48,150 nt of DNA from Nonlabens dokdonensis (GCF_002162835.1 NZ_MAAX01000029.1:1-48150), one strand, 5' to 3'. Shown: positions 7,691-15,875, numbered from the stretch's first letter. The notes: generated by a model from the letters alone, not told the origin. Translations and numbers: made by a program.

Positions 7691-10396
7691 GTGAATGTTT
7701 TTTATAGAATTTTTTTTCCAAAAAACAGAAATGTAAAGACCCTAACCGGTCTTTTTCTATTTTTTACTTGTAGTATTCTCAATGCTCAAATATCTGGTAC
7801 TGCAGTAAATGAGTTACAAGAACCAGTAGCTTTTGCTACTGTGATTCTTAAAACAGTACAAGACAGCAGTATTGTTGCTTTTACTCAAACCGATAAATTG
7901 GGTTTTTATAAAATACAACCAGAAAATACAGGCGCTCATTTTCTTACCATTTCTTCTTTATCGTATAAATCGGCTCCTGTGACGGTAACCATTACAGACA
8001 TTAAGGAAGAAATGACCATTAATGTCATCATGCAAGAGCAACAACTGGAGCTTAATGAGATCATTGTAAATGCAGACTTACCTATACGTGTTAAAAAAGA
8101 TACGATAATTATAGATGCCAAAGCCTTTATGCAAGGCAATGAAGAAGTGGTAGAAGACCTACTTAAAAAAATACCGGGACTTACTGTAGAAATTGATGGT
8201 ACTATTAAAATAGGCAATCAAGAAGTAGAAAAAGTCATGATAGAAGGCGATGACTTTTTTGAAAAAGGCTATAAAATCCTCACCAAAAACATGCCTGCAA
8301 AACAACTCAATAAAATTGAGGTATTGCAGCATTATTCTAATAATAAACTCCTTAAAGGAGTAGAAGAAAGCGATAAGGTTGCTTTAAACCTTACACTTGA
8401 CGAAGACGCAAAACGCCAGTGGTTTGGTAATGTGGAGCTAGGTCAGGATCTAGAAGGCGATTCTTTTTATCAAGCACGTTTTAACTTGATGAGCTTTGGT
8501 AAAAAGAATAAATTTTATTTTTTAGGAAATGCAAACTCTACTGGGCAAGACGCCACAGGAGATGTGAGTAATTTAATCAATCCTTTTAGGTATGGAGAAC
8601 CTGGTCGCGTGGGCGATGGCGAGCAAGTCAGCAATTTATTAAGTCTAGAAGCCGGATTGTATAATTTTAAAGCCAGCCGTTCTAATTTTAATAATGCAGA
8701 GTTACTTTCTCTAAACGCTATTTTTAACCCTAGCGACAAACTAAAAATCAAAACCATAGGCTTTTTTAATTGGGACGAGAAAGACTTCTTTAAAAACAGT
8801 ACCAACAGTTTTTTTGCAAACGACACTGATTTTACTAATACAGAAGATTATGTATTGCGCAATAAGTACCAGACCAGTTTTGGTAAATTCCAACTGAATT
8901 ATGACATCTCTAAAACTGCAAGCATAGAATCCATTACCTCATATAGCGATCGTTGTAACGATGCTGGTAGCAATTTACAGTTTAATGGCGTTTCTACTTT
9001 AGAATCACTCACCGCAGCAAACGAGCGGCTGGATCATATCATTACATATACTAATAGACTGGACGATTCTAAAGTGTTGCTTATTACTGGAAGATTTATT
9101 GATGAAAAAGCACCACAACGCTATGATGTAAATCAATATTTCTTTCAGGATTTATTCAATACCACACCAGAACCAGAATCGGTTTTTCAAGATCTAGAAA
9201 ATGAGATGACCTATGCTGGATTTAATGCTCATTATTTAGATCGCAAAGAAAACGGTCACTTGCTAGAAATACAAATAGGTAATGAATATAGAGAAGATCG
9301 ATTAGGGAATAGGTTACGCTTTCGCGAAAGCGGGAACACCACCGAGCCATCTTCAGGTTATGAAAACAATACCAGATACAGAGTCAACGATTTGTATTTA
9401 AAAGGGAAATACTTATACAAATGGAGCTATTTAAAACTTACAGGATCACTAGATGCACATCAATTATTTAATAGCCTAGAACAGTCAGGAGCGAATAATA
9501 CTGAGCAACCGTTTTTTATCAATCCAAAATTTGATGCCAATTATAAAATCAATAAAAAAAACAGAATAGGATTAGGTGGTTCTCATAATACAACTAATGC
9601 TGGTATTCTAGACGTTTATGATCAATTTGTATTGACCAGTTTTAGATCTTTTTACAAAGGAGCAGGCAGTTTTAATCAGGTTGAAGCGAGCAATTTCAAT
9701 TTCAATTACCAGCTAGGGAACTGGAGCGATCAGTTTTTTGCAAATTTTATAGCAAGCTACACGCAAGATCATGATTTTTTCTCTACCAATTCTATTTTGC
9801 AGCCCAATTTCTCACAAACAGAGAAAATATTAATAGAAGATAGAGAATCTATAACGCTTAATGCAAACATGGATTATTACATAGGTAAAATAAGCTCTAA
9901 TTTTAAACTTAAAGGTGGTTATTCACAACGCAATTTTAAAAACATCATCAATAATTCTAATCTTAGAGAAGTAGAAAGTGTGAATTATAATTTAGGTCTA
10001 GAGATGCGATCTGCATTTGATGGAATATTTAATTATCATATAGGAACCACTTGGACTTGGAATGAAATTTCAGCTTCTGGAACTACAAATTCATTTGTTG
10101 ACAACAACTCGTTTCTAGATTTAAATTTTGTTTTCAACGAGCAGTTTGATGTGCAAATTAAATCAGAACGCTATTTCTTCGGTAATATCAATGAAGGAGA
10201 TAATACCTATTATTTCCTAGATCTCGACGCGCGATACAATATAAAAGACAGCCCGTTTTATTTTTCATTTATGGCAAGAAACCTCACCAATACCGAGCAA
10301 TTTAGAATCAGTTCCATCAATGATGTGTCTTCATCTACAGTATCTTATCGTTTATTACCACGCTATTTGTTACTCAACTTAAAGTATAGGTTTTAG
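7691..10396 (+). CDS. TonB-dependent receptor-like outer-membrane beta-barrel protein
   Basis: 901 aa. The chosen start is the GTG at 7691, because the nearby ATGs run straight into stops. A signal peptide ending LNAQ is followed by a carboxypeptidase-regulatory-like beta domain (about 33-105), a plug-like region (VEDLLKKIPGLTVEIDGTIKIGN, about 152-175) and a long barrel with many alternating aromatic strands. It ends in YRF, the usual outer-membrane insertion signal. This matches the OMP_b-brl_3/TonB-receptor-like proteins that follow GLPGLI genes. No TonB box was identified with certainty. The substrate is unknown; the neighbouring secreted proteins suggest a partner rather than a nutrient, but that is speculation. 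A genome palindrome at 9317-9332 encodes RFRES in the barrel. Confidence 0.88.
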   Translation: MNVFYRIFFPKNRNVKTLTGLFLFFTCSILNAQISGTAVNELQEPVAFATVILKTVQDSSIVAFTQTDKLGFYKIQPENTGAHFLTISSLSYKSAPVTVTITDIKEEMTINVIMQEQQLELNEIIVNADLPIRVKKDTIIIDAKAFMQGNEEVVEDLLKKIPGLTVEIDGTIKIGNQEVEKVMIEGDDFFEKGYKILTKNMPAKQLNKIEVLQHYSNNKLLKGVEESDKVALNLTLDEDAKRQWFGNVELGQDLEGDSFYQARFNLMSFGKKNKFYFLGNANSTGQDATGDVSNLINPFRYGEPGRVGDGEQVSNLLSLEAGLYNFKASRSNFNNAELLSLNAIFNPSDKLKIKTIGFFNWDEKDFFKNSTNSFFANDTDFTNTEDYVLRNKYQTSFGKFQLNYDISKTASIESITSYSDRCNDAGSNLQFNGVSTLESLTAANERLDHIITYTNRLDDSKVLLITGRFIDEKAPQRYDVNQYFFQDLFNTTPEPESVFQDLENEMTYAGFNAHYLDRKENGHLLEIQIGNEYREDRLGNRLRFRESGNTTEPSSGYENNTRYRVNDLYLKGKYLYKWSYLKLTGSLDAHQLFNSLEQSGANNTEQPFFINPKFDANYKINKKNRIGLGGSHNTTNAGILDVYDQFVLTSFRSFYKGAGSFNQVEASNFNFNYQLGNWSDQFFANFIASYTQDHDFFSTNSILQPNFSQTEKILIEDRESITLNANMDYYIGKISSNFKLKGGYSQRNFKNIINNSNLREVESVNYNLGLEMRSAFDGIFNYHIGTTWTWNEISASGTTNSFVDNNSFLDLNFVFNEQFDVQIKSERYFFGNINEGDNTYYFLDLDARYNIKDSPFYFSFMARNLTNTEQFRISSINDVSSSTVSYRLLPRYLLLNLKYRF
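7735..7765 (+). terminator. Terminator-like hairpin inside the first codons of the receptor gene
   Basis: Stem AAAGACC / GGTCTTT with a 6-base loop is followed by a T-rich run (TTCTATTTTTTA). It lies within the receptor signal-peptide codons. Position and shape match the hairpin at 5957, although the paired bases differ slightly. It may be an attenuator controlled by translation of the preceding GLPGLI gene. Confidence 0.55.
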
Positions 10397-10449
10397 TAAT
10401 TAGAAATAGATCAAGTATATGTGTAAGATGGGATTTTATGAATCTTAGC

Positions 10450-10827
10450 TTACTCAAAAAATGCCACAACATAAGGCGTATAAATAATAAACCCAACGAC
10501 AGCCGCAGCAATTGCAGTAATCACGACAGCGCCAGCAGCGATGTCTTTTATGTGTCCTATTTTTTCATGAAAATCAGGATGAATAAAATCTGCAATGGCC
10601 TCTGCGGTGGTGTTCATTCCTTCTATTCCCATGACCAGACCTATGCAAAAGGTTTGAGCGATCCACTCTGTGGCAGTGATATTAAAGTAAAAGCCAGCAA
10701 TAGTCATAAAAATAGCTATTGTGGCTTGTACTTGAATACTAGGTTCGGTTTTAAGAAGAATGATGGCGCCTTTTGTCGCATAACCCATGGCCTTAATCCT
10801 TCCTGTAATAAATTTAATAAATCCCAA
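10450..10827 (-). CDS. dgkA: Diacylglycerol kinase family protein (DgkA-like)
   Basis: 125 aa, small integral membrane kinase. Three hydrophobic helices (about 32-50, 56-70, 96-120) and the family motif MGIEGMNTTAEAIADF (about 65-80), where the glutamates and asparagine bind Mg-ATP, identify the DgkA family. In many bacteria this family phosphorylates undecaprenol or diacylglycerol. The length fits. It starts directly after the tpx stop with no gap, and in the flavobacterial gene order I recall it is followed by ftsK. Here the GLPGLI island lies between them. Lipid substrate not determinable. Confidence 0.92.
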   Translation of the reverse strand: MGFIKFITGRIKAMGYATKGAIILLKTEPSIQVQATIAIFMTIAGFYFNITATEWIAQTFCIGLVMGIEGMNTTAEAIADFIHPDFHEKIGHIKDIAAGAVVITAIAAAVVGFIIYTPYVVAFFE

Positions 10828-11328
10828 TTATAAAAGCGATTTAAGAGCTTCTAGATAGTTAGGCTCGTCTGCTATTTCTGGAACTTGCTCATTATAAATA
10901 ACTTTTCCTTCTTCATTAAGAACAACCACTGCTCTAGAATGAAAACCAGCAAGAGGTCCTGAAGTCATCGTTAACCCATAATCTTTTCCAAAGGATCCAT
11001 CAATTACATCACTTAGATTTTCTACGTTTTCTAATTCTTCATCGCTAGCAAATCTCTTTTGTGCAAATGGAGTATCTCTTGAAATACACAGCACTGCGGT
11101 ATTTTCAAGTTCTGTCGCACGTTTATTGAAGTTTTTTACAGATGTTGCACATACGTCTGTATCTATACTAGGAAAGATGTTCAAAATAACACGTTTTCCT
11201 TTATAGTCATTTATAGAAGCTTCGGAAAGATCTGCTTTTTTAAGTTTAAAGTCTGGTGCTTGTGTTCCTACTTCAGGTAGCTGCCCACTCGTAGAAATTT
11301 CATTTCCACCTATTGTAATCGTCGCCAT
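10828..11328 (-). CDS. tpx: Thiol peroxidase Tpx
   Basis: 166 aa, cytoplasmic or periplasm-facing atypical 2-Cys peroxiredoxin that reduces hydrogen and lipid peroxides. The peroxidatic cysteine is in PSIDTDVCATSV (about residue 61) and the resolving cysteine in AVLCISRDTPFAQ (about 95), the classic Tpx spacing. Length matches the family. It starts MATITIGGNEI and has no export signal, so it is probably cytoplasmic. It is followed without a gap by dgkA. OxyR is encoded about 0.65 kb away on the other strand, which makes peroxide control plausible but unproven. Confidence 0.97.
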   Translation of the reverse strand: MATITIGGNEISTSGQLPEVGTQAPDFKLKKADLSEASINDYKGKRVILNIFPSIDTDVCATSVKNFNKRATELENTAVLCISRDTPFAQKRFASDEELENVENLSDVIDGSFGKDYGLTMTSGPLAGFHSRAVVVLNEEGKVIYNEQVPEIADEPNYLEALKSLL

Positions 11329-11395
11329 GCGTTTATTTTTTAATTGGGTATAAATTTACAATTAACCTTGCATTGCGTTTCTAATGTCTTGTTAA

Positions 11396-11842
11396 TTATT
11401 TAGGAATCTCCACCCAAGATAAAATAGCATCTATATCTCCATTGCTTAATTGTGGAAAAGCGTTCATATTAGACTGATTATACTCATTATATATAGCGAC
11501 TGCCTGAGCATCGCCAGATTGAATCAATTTTGAGCTGTTTTTAATCCACTTGTAGAGCCATTCTTGATCACGACGTTCTGTAACTCCATATAAAGCTGGT
11601 CCTACTGCTTTTTTGTATCTTTTATGACAGGAAGCACAATTAGTTTGAAAAAGCGATTTTCCTTGTGTCTGTTGTTCCGTTAGTACTACAGCAGGCTTTA
11701 CTTCAACAGGCTGTGACGGTGGTTGAATAGCATATTTTTGTTGTTCTTGGGCCACAAAAAATGCCGCTCCAAATATGACGAGAATCATGGTTAGAATTAA
11801 ACCAGATATTATGGCAAGACCTTTAGATAGATCGTTAAACAT
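11396..11842 (-). CDS. Membrane-anchored class I cytochrome c
   Basis: 148 aa. An N-terminal membrane anchor (about residues 9-32) is followed by a proline-rich linker and a monoheme cytochrome c domain. The heme site is NCASCHKRYKKAVGPALYGV (CxxCH at about 69-73), and the likely distal methionine is in QSNMNAFPQLSNGDID. It is probably a small periplasmic electron carrier fixed to the inner membrane; its partner oxidase is not in the window. A genome palindrome (11862-11877) lies just upstream, between it and the divergent oxyR. Confidence 0.93.
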   Translation of the reverse strand: MFNDLSKGLAIISGLILTMILVIFGAAFFVAQEQQKYAIQPPSQPVEVKPAVVLTEQQTQGKSLFQTNCASCHKRYKKAVGPALYGVTERRDQEWLYKWIKNSSKLIQSGDAQAVAIYNEYNQSNMNAFPQLSNGDIDAILSWVEIPK

Positions 11843-11952
11843 AGTTTTTATTTAATTAGTACGCTTTCGCGAAAGCGAACTTACATATAATTCTTTCATA
11901 AAATACGTTCTACAATCAGTACAACTTCATAGATAAATCAAATAACATGTAT

Positions 11953-11960
11953 TATTTTTG
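11953..11960 (+). promoter_or_regulatory. -7 box of the oxyR promoter
   Basis: TATTTTTG fits the Bacteroidetes TAnnTTTG -7 consensus and lies 15 bp before the oxyR ATG. No convincing -33 TTG partner was seen. Confidence 0.5.
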
Positions 11961-11975
11961 TAGAAAATATCTATC

Positions 11976-12914
11976 ATGACGATAACTCAGTTAAAATATG
12001 TGCTTGCCGTTGCTCAATATCAGAATTTTACTAAGGCAGCAGATAAGGTTTTTGTAACGCAGCCTACATTAAGTATGCAAATTCAAAAGCTAGAAGATGA
12101 ACTGGATGTGCAGATTTTTGATAGAAGTAAAAAACCTATCGAACTGACTGATACTGGTAAGAAAATCGTGAATCAGGCGCGTAATATTGTTAATGAGAGC
12201 GATCGTATTCAGGATATCGTGGATCAAGAAAAAGGCTTTATAGGTGGTGAGTTTAAAATAGGAGTAATTCCTACGGTAATGCCTACTTTATTGCCTATGT
12301 TTCTAGCAAATTTTGTCAATAAATATCCAAAGGTAAAACTACGCATAGAAGAATTAACCACTGAAAATATAATTGATGGTTTACAAGATGGTAGTATAGA
12401 TGCTGCTATTGCGGCTACTCCTTTAAAACATGATTTGATCAAAGAGCGCGCGTTGTATTATGAGCCTTTTGTAGCATATGATCCTAAACTATCAGGTAAA
12501 CCAAATGCTAAAATAAAAGTAGATGATATAAATGTAGACGATTTACTACTTCTAGAAGATGGACACTGTTTTAAGGATAGTATTTTAAATTTATGTCGCA
12601 ATACGCGTGATACTGATGGAGAACGTTTTATGTTAGAAAGCGGAAGTTTTGAAACCTTAATAAAACTAGCCGATGAAGGGTTAGGTATGACTCTATTGCC
12701 TTATTTAAACACTATGGACCTTTCAGATCATAAGAAAGATAATTTAAGGTTTTTTGAAGATCCATCACCTGCTAGAGAAATAAGTTTGATTTATCATAAG
12801 AGCGAGCTTAAAATGCAAATCATTGATGCTTTGCATGCGGTGATTACTGGTGTAATAAAAGGAGCTATTGCCTTTCAAAACGTACAAATTATTAGTCCAG
12901 TAGCAGGAAGATAG
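11976..12914 (+). CDS. oxyR: Hydrogen peroxide-sensing LysR-type activator OxyR
   Basis: 312 aa. The N-terminal winged helix-turn-helix of the LysR family (MTITQLKYVLAVAQYQNFTKAAD, ending near 65) is followed by the substrate-binding-like sensor domain. The redox pair is visible: Cys198 in GHCFKDSILNLC and Cys207 at its end, nine residues apart as in E. coli OxyR (199/208). This separates it from ordinary LysR regulators. Peroxide would form the disulfide and switch on catalase, peroxiredoxin and iron-storage genes. The nearby tpx is a plausible target. The gene ends at a strong bidirectional terminator (12987-13035). Confidence 0.95.
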   Translation: MTITQLKYVLAVAQYQNFTKAADKVFVTQPTLSMQIQKLEDELDVQIFDRSKKPIELTDTGKKIVNQARNIVNESDRIQDIVDQEKGFIGGEFKIGVIPTVMPTLLPMFLANFVNKYPKVKLRIEELTTENIIDGLQDGSIDAAIAATPLKHDLIKERALYYEPFVAYDPKLSGKPNAKIKVDDINVDDLLLLEDGHCFKDSILNLCRNTRDTDGERFMLESGSFETLIKLADEGLGMTLLPYLNTMDLSDHKKDNLRFFEDPSPAREISLIYHKSELKMQIIDALHAVITGVIKGAIAFQNVQIISPVAGR

Positions 12915-12986
12915 TACTGTTTAGTTTTAGCTAATTTATTATTGAATATCAAAGAGGAAACTGAGATTTCTTATAAGCAACAATAA

Positions 12987-13035
12987 AAAAAGCTGAAAAT
13001 CTAATGAGCATTAGATTTTCAGCTTTTTATTTTTT
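12987..13035. terminator. Strong bidirectional terminator between oxyR and a small gene
   Basis: A 20-bp perfect stem (12987-13006 with 13009-13028, 2-base loop AG) is flanked by A-runs on the left and T-runs on the right. It can end oxyR transcripts rightward and the 65-aa gene leftward. Confidence 0.88.
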
Positions 13036-13043
13036 TAATAAGG

Positions 13044-13241
13044 TCAACCTTTTAAAAGTGGAATACAAGTTTTCAACTCTGGATTTTGAAGTATCAATTG
13101 TTTGATCCAAATCTCGAGTTCTTGAATTTCAAAAGGTAATAACCTTGTCACTGCTTTTTGTAATTCTTTACTAAATAGTGCCGAATTAAAACTTACTTTT
13201 TCAAGTATTGTTTTTGTGTACTCAAACATAGCCCTAGCCAT
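13044..13241 (-). CDS. Small conserved flavobacterial protein
   Basis: 65 aa, or 61 aa if Met5 (MFEYTKTILEKVSF) is the real start, which I prefer because similar flavobacterial proteins begin this way. It has no signal peptide or membrane segment. It is mostly helical and amphipathic, with an EIQELEIWIKQLI stretch. I recall short proteins of this type widely in Flavobacteriaceae without known function. The shared terminator immediately downstream supports a real transcription unit. Confidence 0.65.
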   Translation of the reverse strand: MARAMFEYTKTILEKVSFNSALFSKELQKAVTRLLPFEIQELEIWIKQLILQNPELKTCIPLLKG

Positions 13242-13397
13242 AATTTCAAGATTTAAGTTAAGTAATTTTTTATCAATAAATTAGAGGGATTATTATTATA
13301 CAGGCTAAATATAGTTTTTAAATACCATATTTACAATAGTTTAAGTGTGAAAAAATGTCGGTTTAATTTCTTAGAAAATTGTAAAACAGCTATTGCA

Positions 13398-13473
13398 AAC
13401 TGATATTCAGTTAGTTATTATGCTTTGCATAATGTTTAAAACTTTCTTATGGAATCCATAAAATAGTTTAAAC
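13398..13473. repeat. Cluster of three tight hairpins in the gene-poor region
   Basis: Three inverted repeats with 3-base loops lie in a row: AACTGA-TAT-TCAGTT (13398-13412), ATTATGC-TTT-GCATAAT (13417-13433) and TTATGG-AAT-CCATAA (13447-13461). The third is framed by GTTTAAA (13434-13440) and TTTAAAC (13467-13473). No ORF covers them. Confidence 0.6.
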
Positions 13474-13499
13474 GTTTTTATCACGATCCAACTGTTTTA

Positions 13500-13592
13500 T
13501 TACGTAACAAGATAAACGCTTAGGATAGAAAGAAGTGCAAACAAAGAAGTAGATAGCGCTACTTTTTTTTGTTCAGGATCGAGTAGGGTTAT
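13500..13592 (-). pseudogene. Relic of a menA-like 3' end
   Basis: Positions 13514-13588 align without gaps to 13791-13865 in menA (offset 277 bp, about 79% identical by my count). Read on the minus strand in the menA frame, it still encodes LLDPEQKKVALSTSLFALL and then runs to TAA stops at 13500-13502 and 13497-13499. The MenA counterpart is LLDPELKKVALSTFLFAVL. There is no start and no upstream homology, so this is the tail of a duplicated or second menA gene. Confidence 0.7.
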
Positions 13593-13622
13593 TGAAGTTA
13601 TTGAATACTGATTTTAGTAATC

Positions 13623-13664
13623 TGATTTCATAAGGGCAGAATTAATTCTGCCCTTATGAAATCA
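13623..13664. repeat. 42-bp perfect palindrome
   Basis: A perfectly self-complementary 42-bp sequence centred between 13643 and 13644 (half-site GATTTCATAAGGGCAGAATT plus one flanking T). There is no loop and no T-run on either side, so it is not a classic intrinsic terminator. It lies between the menA relic and menA, in a 530-bp stretch without genes (13242-13770). Confidence 0.85.
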
Positions 13665-13770
13665 AAAGGAAACCTAACATGCATCGATTGATTTGATTGA
13701 TGATTCATTTCTTGATAAAGGAGAAAATTAAAAACAATAATTGGGCTTAACTAGAAATAAATCAATTGTC

Positions 13771-14832
13771 TTAAAACGAGCTAACTATCCAAACACTTAA
13801 ACAACATAAAACCGCAAACAAAAAAGTAGATAGCGCCACTTTTTTCAATTCAGGATCAAGTAGGGCAGGTGATTGGGTTCTTTTTACTTTAAATAAGTGA
13901 ATGAATAATGGTATAAAGGCTAGGAGTGGTAAGAAAGTGAAATAATTATTAGCGTAAAAAATTTCTTCATCGTTATAAACTGATACTTCCATAGCAGAAA
14001 CAAATAGTGCTAAAACCGAAATTATGGCACAAACAAAAGCAATAATAATAAATCCATAATGCAACAACTTAGCCTTAACAAGTCCCATTTTTACTACAAT
14101 AGTATTTTTACCAGCTTTCTTATCACTCTCCACATCTCTCATATTATTTAAATTGAGAACTGCAACGCTCAAAAGACCTATAGTAATGGATGGAAATATC
14201 ATTTCCCAGTCTAGAGTCTTAGTGATTAAATAATAGATTCCCATAACACTTACAGGACCAAAAAATATAAAAACAAATACATCGCCTAGACCTCGATAAC
14301 CATAAGCATTATCGCCTACCGTATATTTTATCGCTGCCCAAATAGCGGCAATACCTAAAACTAAAAAGAATAAAGAAACTAATAACCTTTCAATTCCAAG
14401 ACTTACATATATAAGTAGTATAGCACTAATTAAAGTAAGAGTAGCAGTAATGATCATTCCGCGTTTCATTTCTTGCGGACTAATAATACCACTTTGAATC
14501 GCTCTCATGGGACCGATTCTATCATCATTATCGGTTCCTTTAACACCATCGCCGTAATCGTTTGCAAAATTGGAAAGGATTTGGAAACCTAGTGTTGTAA
14601 TTAAAGCTAGTATTGGAATAAGATAATTAAATTCGAAACCAATGGATTGTAAATAGTCGACCACGCCGGTTTCTTCAATAGAAAGGTTTTTTAAATATAG
14701 AAGAGTGGATCTCCAATTAATAACTTTTGAAAATGCAAACGCACTTCCCACCAAAATCCCACTAATACTCAATGGTAACGTCCTTAATCGTGCAGCACTG
14801 ATCCAGGCTTTTAATTTACTTGCTTCAGCCAT
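13771..14832 (-). CDS. menA: 1,4-dihydroxy-2-naphthoate prenyltransferase MenA
   Basis: 353 aa, integral membrane UbiA-family enzyme that attaches the polyprenyl tail to 1,4-dihydroxy-2-naphthoate in menaquinone synthesis. The first Asp-rich motif is NDYGDGVKGTDNDDRIGP (about 91-108) and the second is NMRDVESDKKAGKNT (about 230-244). Eight to nine hydrophobic helices are spread along the chain. An unusual insertion after the first helix (about 38-68, NLSIEETGVVDYLQSIGFE) makes it longer than typical MenA. Its ATG overlaps the stop of holA by one base, so the two are translationally coupled. A partial duplicate of its 3' end lies about 280 bp downstream. Confidence 0.95.
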   Translation of the reverse strand: MAEASKLKAWISAARLRTLPLSISGILVGSAFAFSKVINWRSTLLYLKNLSIEETGVVDYLQSIGFEFNYLIPILALITTLGFQILSNFANDYGDGVKGTDNDDRIGPMRAIQSGIISPQEMKRGMIITATLTLISAILLIYVSLGIERLLVSLFFLVLGIAAIWAAIKYTVGDNAYGYRGLGDVFVFIFFGPVSVMGIYYLITKTLDWEMIFPSITIGLLSVAVLNLNNMRDVESDKKAGKNTIVVKMGLVKAKLLHYGFIIIAFVCAIISVLALFVSAMEVSVYNDEEIFYANNYFTFLPLLAFIPLFIHLFKVKRTQSPALLDPELKKVALSTFLFAVLCCLSVWIVSSF

Positions 14833-15842
14833 TATTTAGACATGATATTAACGAGAGCTTCTTTTAAAAGATCGTGATGATTTGCTTGATGCGTTCCTAC
14901 ACCTTTTGATTTGACATCCATATCTCTAATGATTTTTATCGCACGACTGCAATATTTCATAGGGTAGTTTTTTGCCGCAGTAATTATTTCTTGAACAAAA
15001 AACGGATTCACTCCAGCGGCACGAGCGACAGCTTGTGAATCATTCTTGTTCTTAATCGTATGTACTTTCAATAACTGTGTGAAAAAAGAATACAATTGAG
15101 CCGTCGTTAGCACTAGTGGATTATCCTTAGGATTATCTGCAAAATAGTTGATGATTTTATGAACTTTTACCACATCGCGCATTCCCATAGCTTTACGCAG
15201 CTCAAAATTGTTGTAGTCTTTTGAGATTCCTATATTGTCCTCGATTACTTGTGGTGTGATAGGTCGGTCTTTAGAATGGACTATTGCCAGTTTTGAAAGC
15301 TCGTTGTTGATTTTTCCTAAGTCTGTTCCTAAATATTCTACTAACATTCTAGTCGCATTAGGATCGATTTGAAATCCCATTTCCTTCAATCTACCAGTTA
15401 CAAAAGCAGGAACCTTATTTTCATAAAGTGGCTTGCTCTCCATGTAAACGGCGTGTTTTTTAAGCAATTTGGTAATCTTGCTGCGTCCGTCAGGAGTTTT
15501 GTATTTGTAGGCAAAAACTAGAATCGTCGTAGTTTGTGGGTTTTCTACGTAGCTTTCTAATTTGGCCAGTTGCTTTACAAGATGCTGTGCCTCTTTAACA
15601 ATAATTACCTGATGCTCGGCCATCATGGGATAGCGTTTTGCATTTTCAAGAACCTCTTCCATGGTGGTCTCCTTTCCATAGATCACCATTTGATTGAAGC
15701 CTTTCTCACCTTCGTCCAGTACATTGTCTTCTATATAATCACTAACTTGATCTATAAAATAGGGCTCGGCACCGCACAAAAAGTACACAGGCGCATATCG
15801 CTTTTGCTTTAAATCGGCTATAATCTTTGTTGCATCACTCAT
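14832..15842 (-). CDS. holA: DNA polymerase III subunit delta
   Basis: 336 aa. This is the clamp-loader wrench subunit that opens the sliding clamp. The N-terminal domain begins with YAPVYFLCGAEPYFIDQVSDYIEDNVL, the degenerate P-loop region of HolA. It is followed by the AAA+ core (MVIYGKETTMEEVLENAKRYP) and the helical collar domain (about 210-330). Length is typical for Bacteroidetes. It leads a holA-menA unit and is divergent from the HsdR N-terminal-domain gene, with only 33 bp between the two starts, so their promoters must overlap. Confidence 0.94.
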   Translation of the reverse strand: MSDATKIIADLKQKRYAPVYFLCGAEPYFIDQVSDYIEDNVLDEGEKGFNQMVIYGKETTMEEVLENAKRYPMMAEHQVIIVKEAQHLVKQLAKLESYVENPQTTTILVFAYKYKTPDGRSKITKLLKKHAVYMESKPLYENKVPAFVTGRLKEMGFQIDPNATRMLVEYLGTDLGKINNELSKLAIVHSKDRPITPQVIEDNIGISKDYNNFELRKAMGMRDVVKVHKIINYFADNPKDNPLVLTTAQLYSFFTQLLKVHTIKNKNDSQAVARAAGVNPFFVQEIITAAKNYPMKYCSRAIKIIRDMDVKSKGVGTHQANHHDLLKEALVNIMSK

Positions 15843-15875
15843 CGAGAGCTGTTGAGGTTTTTGTAATATTGCGCT

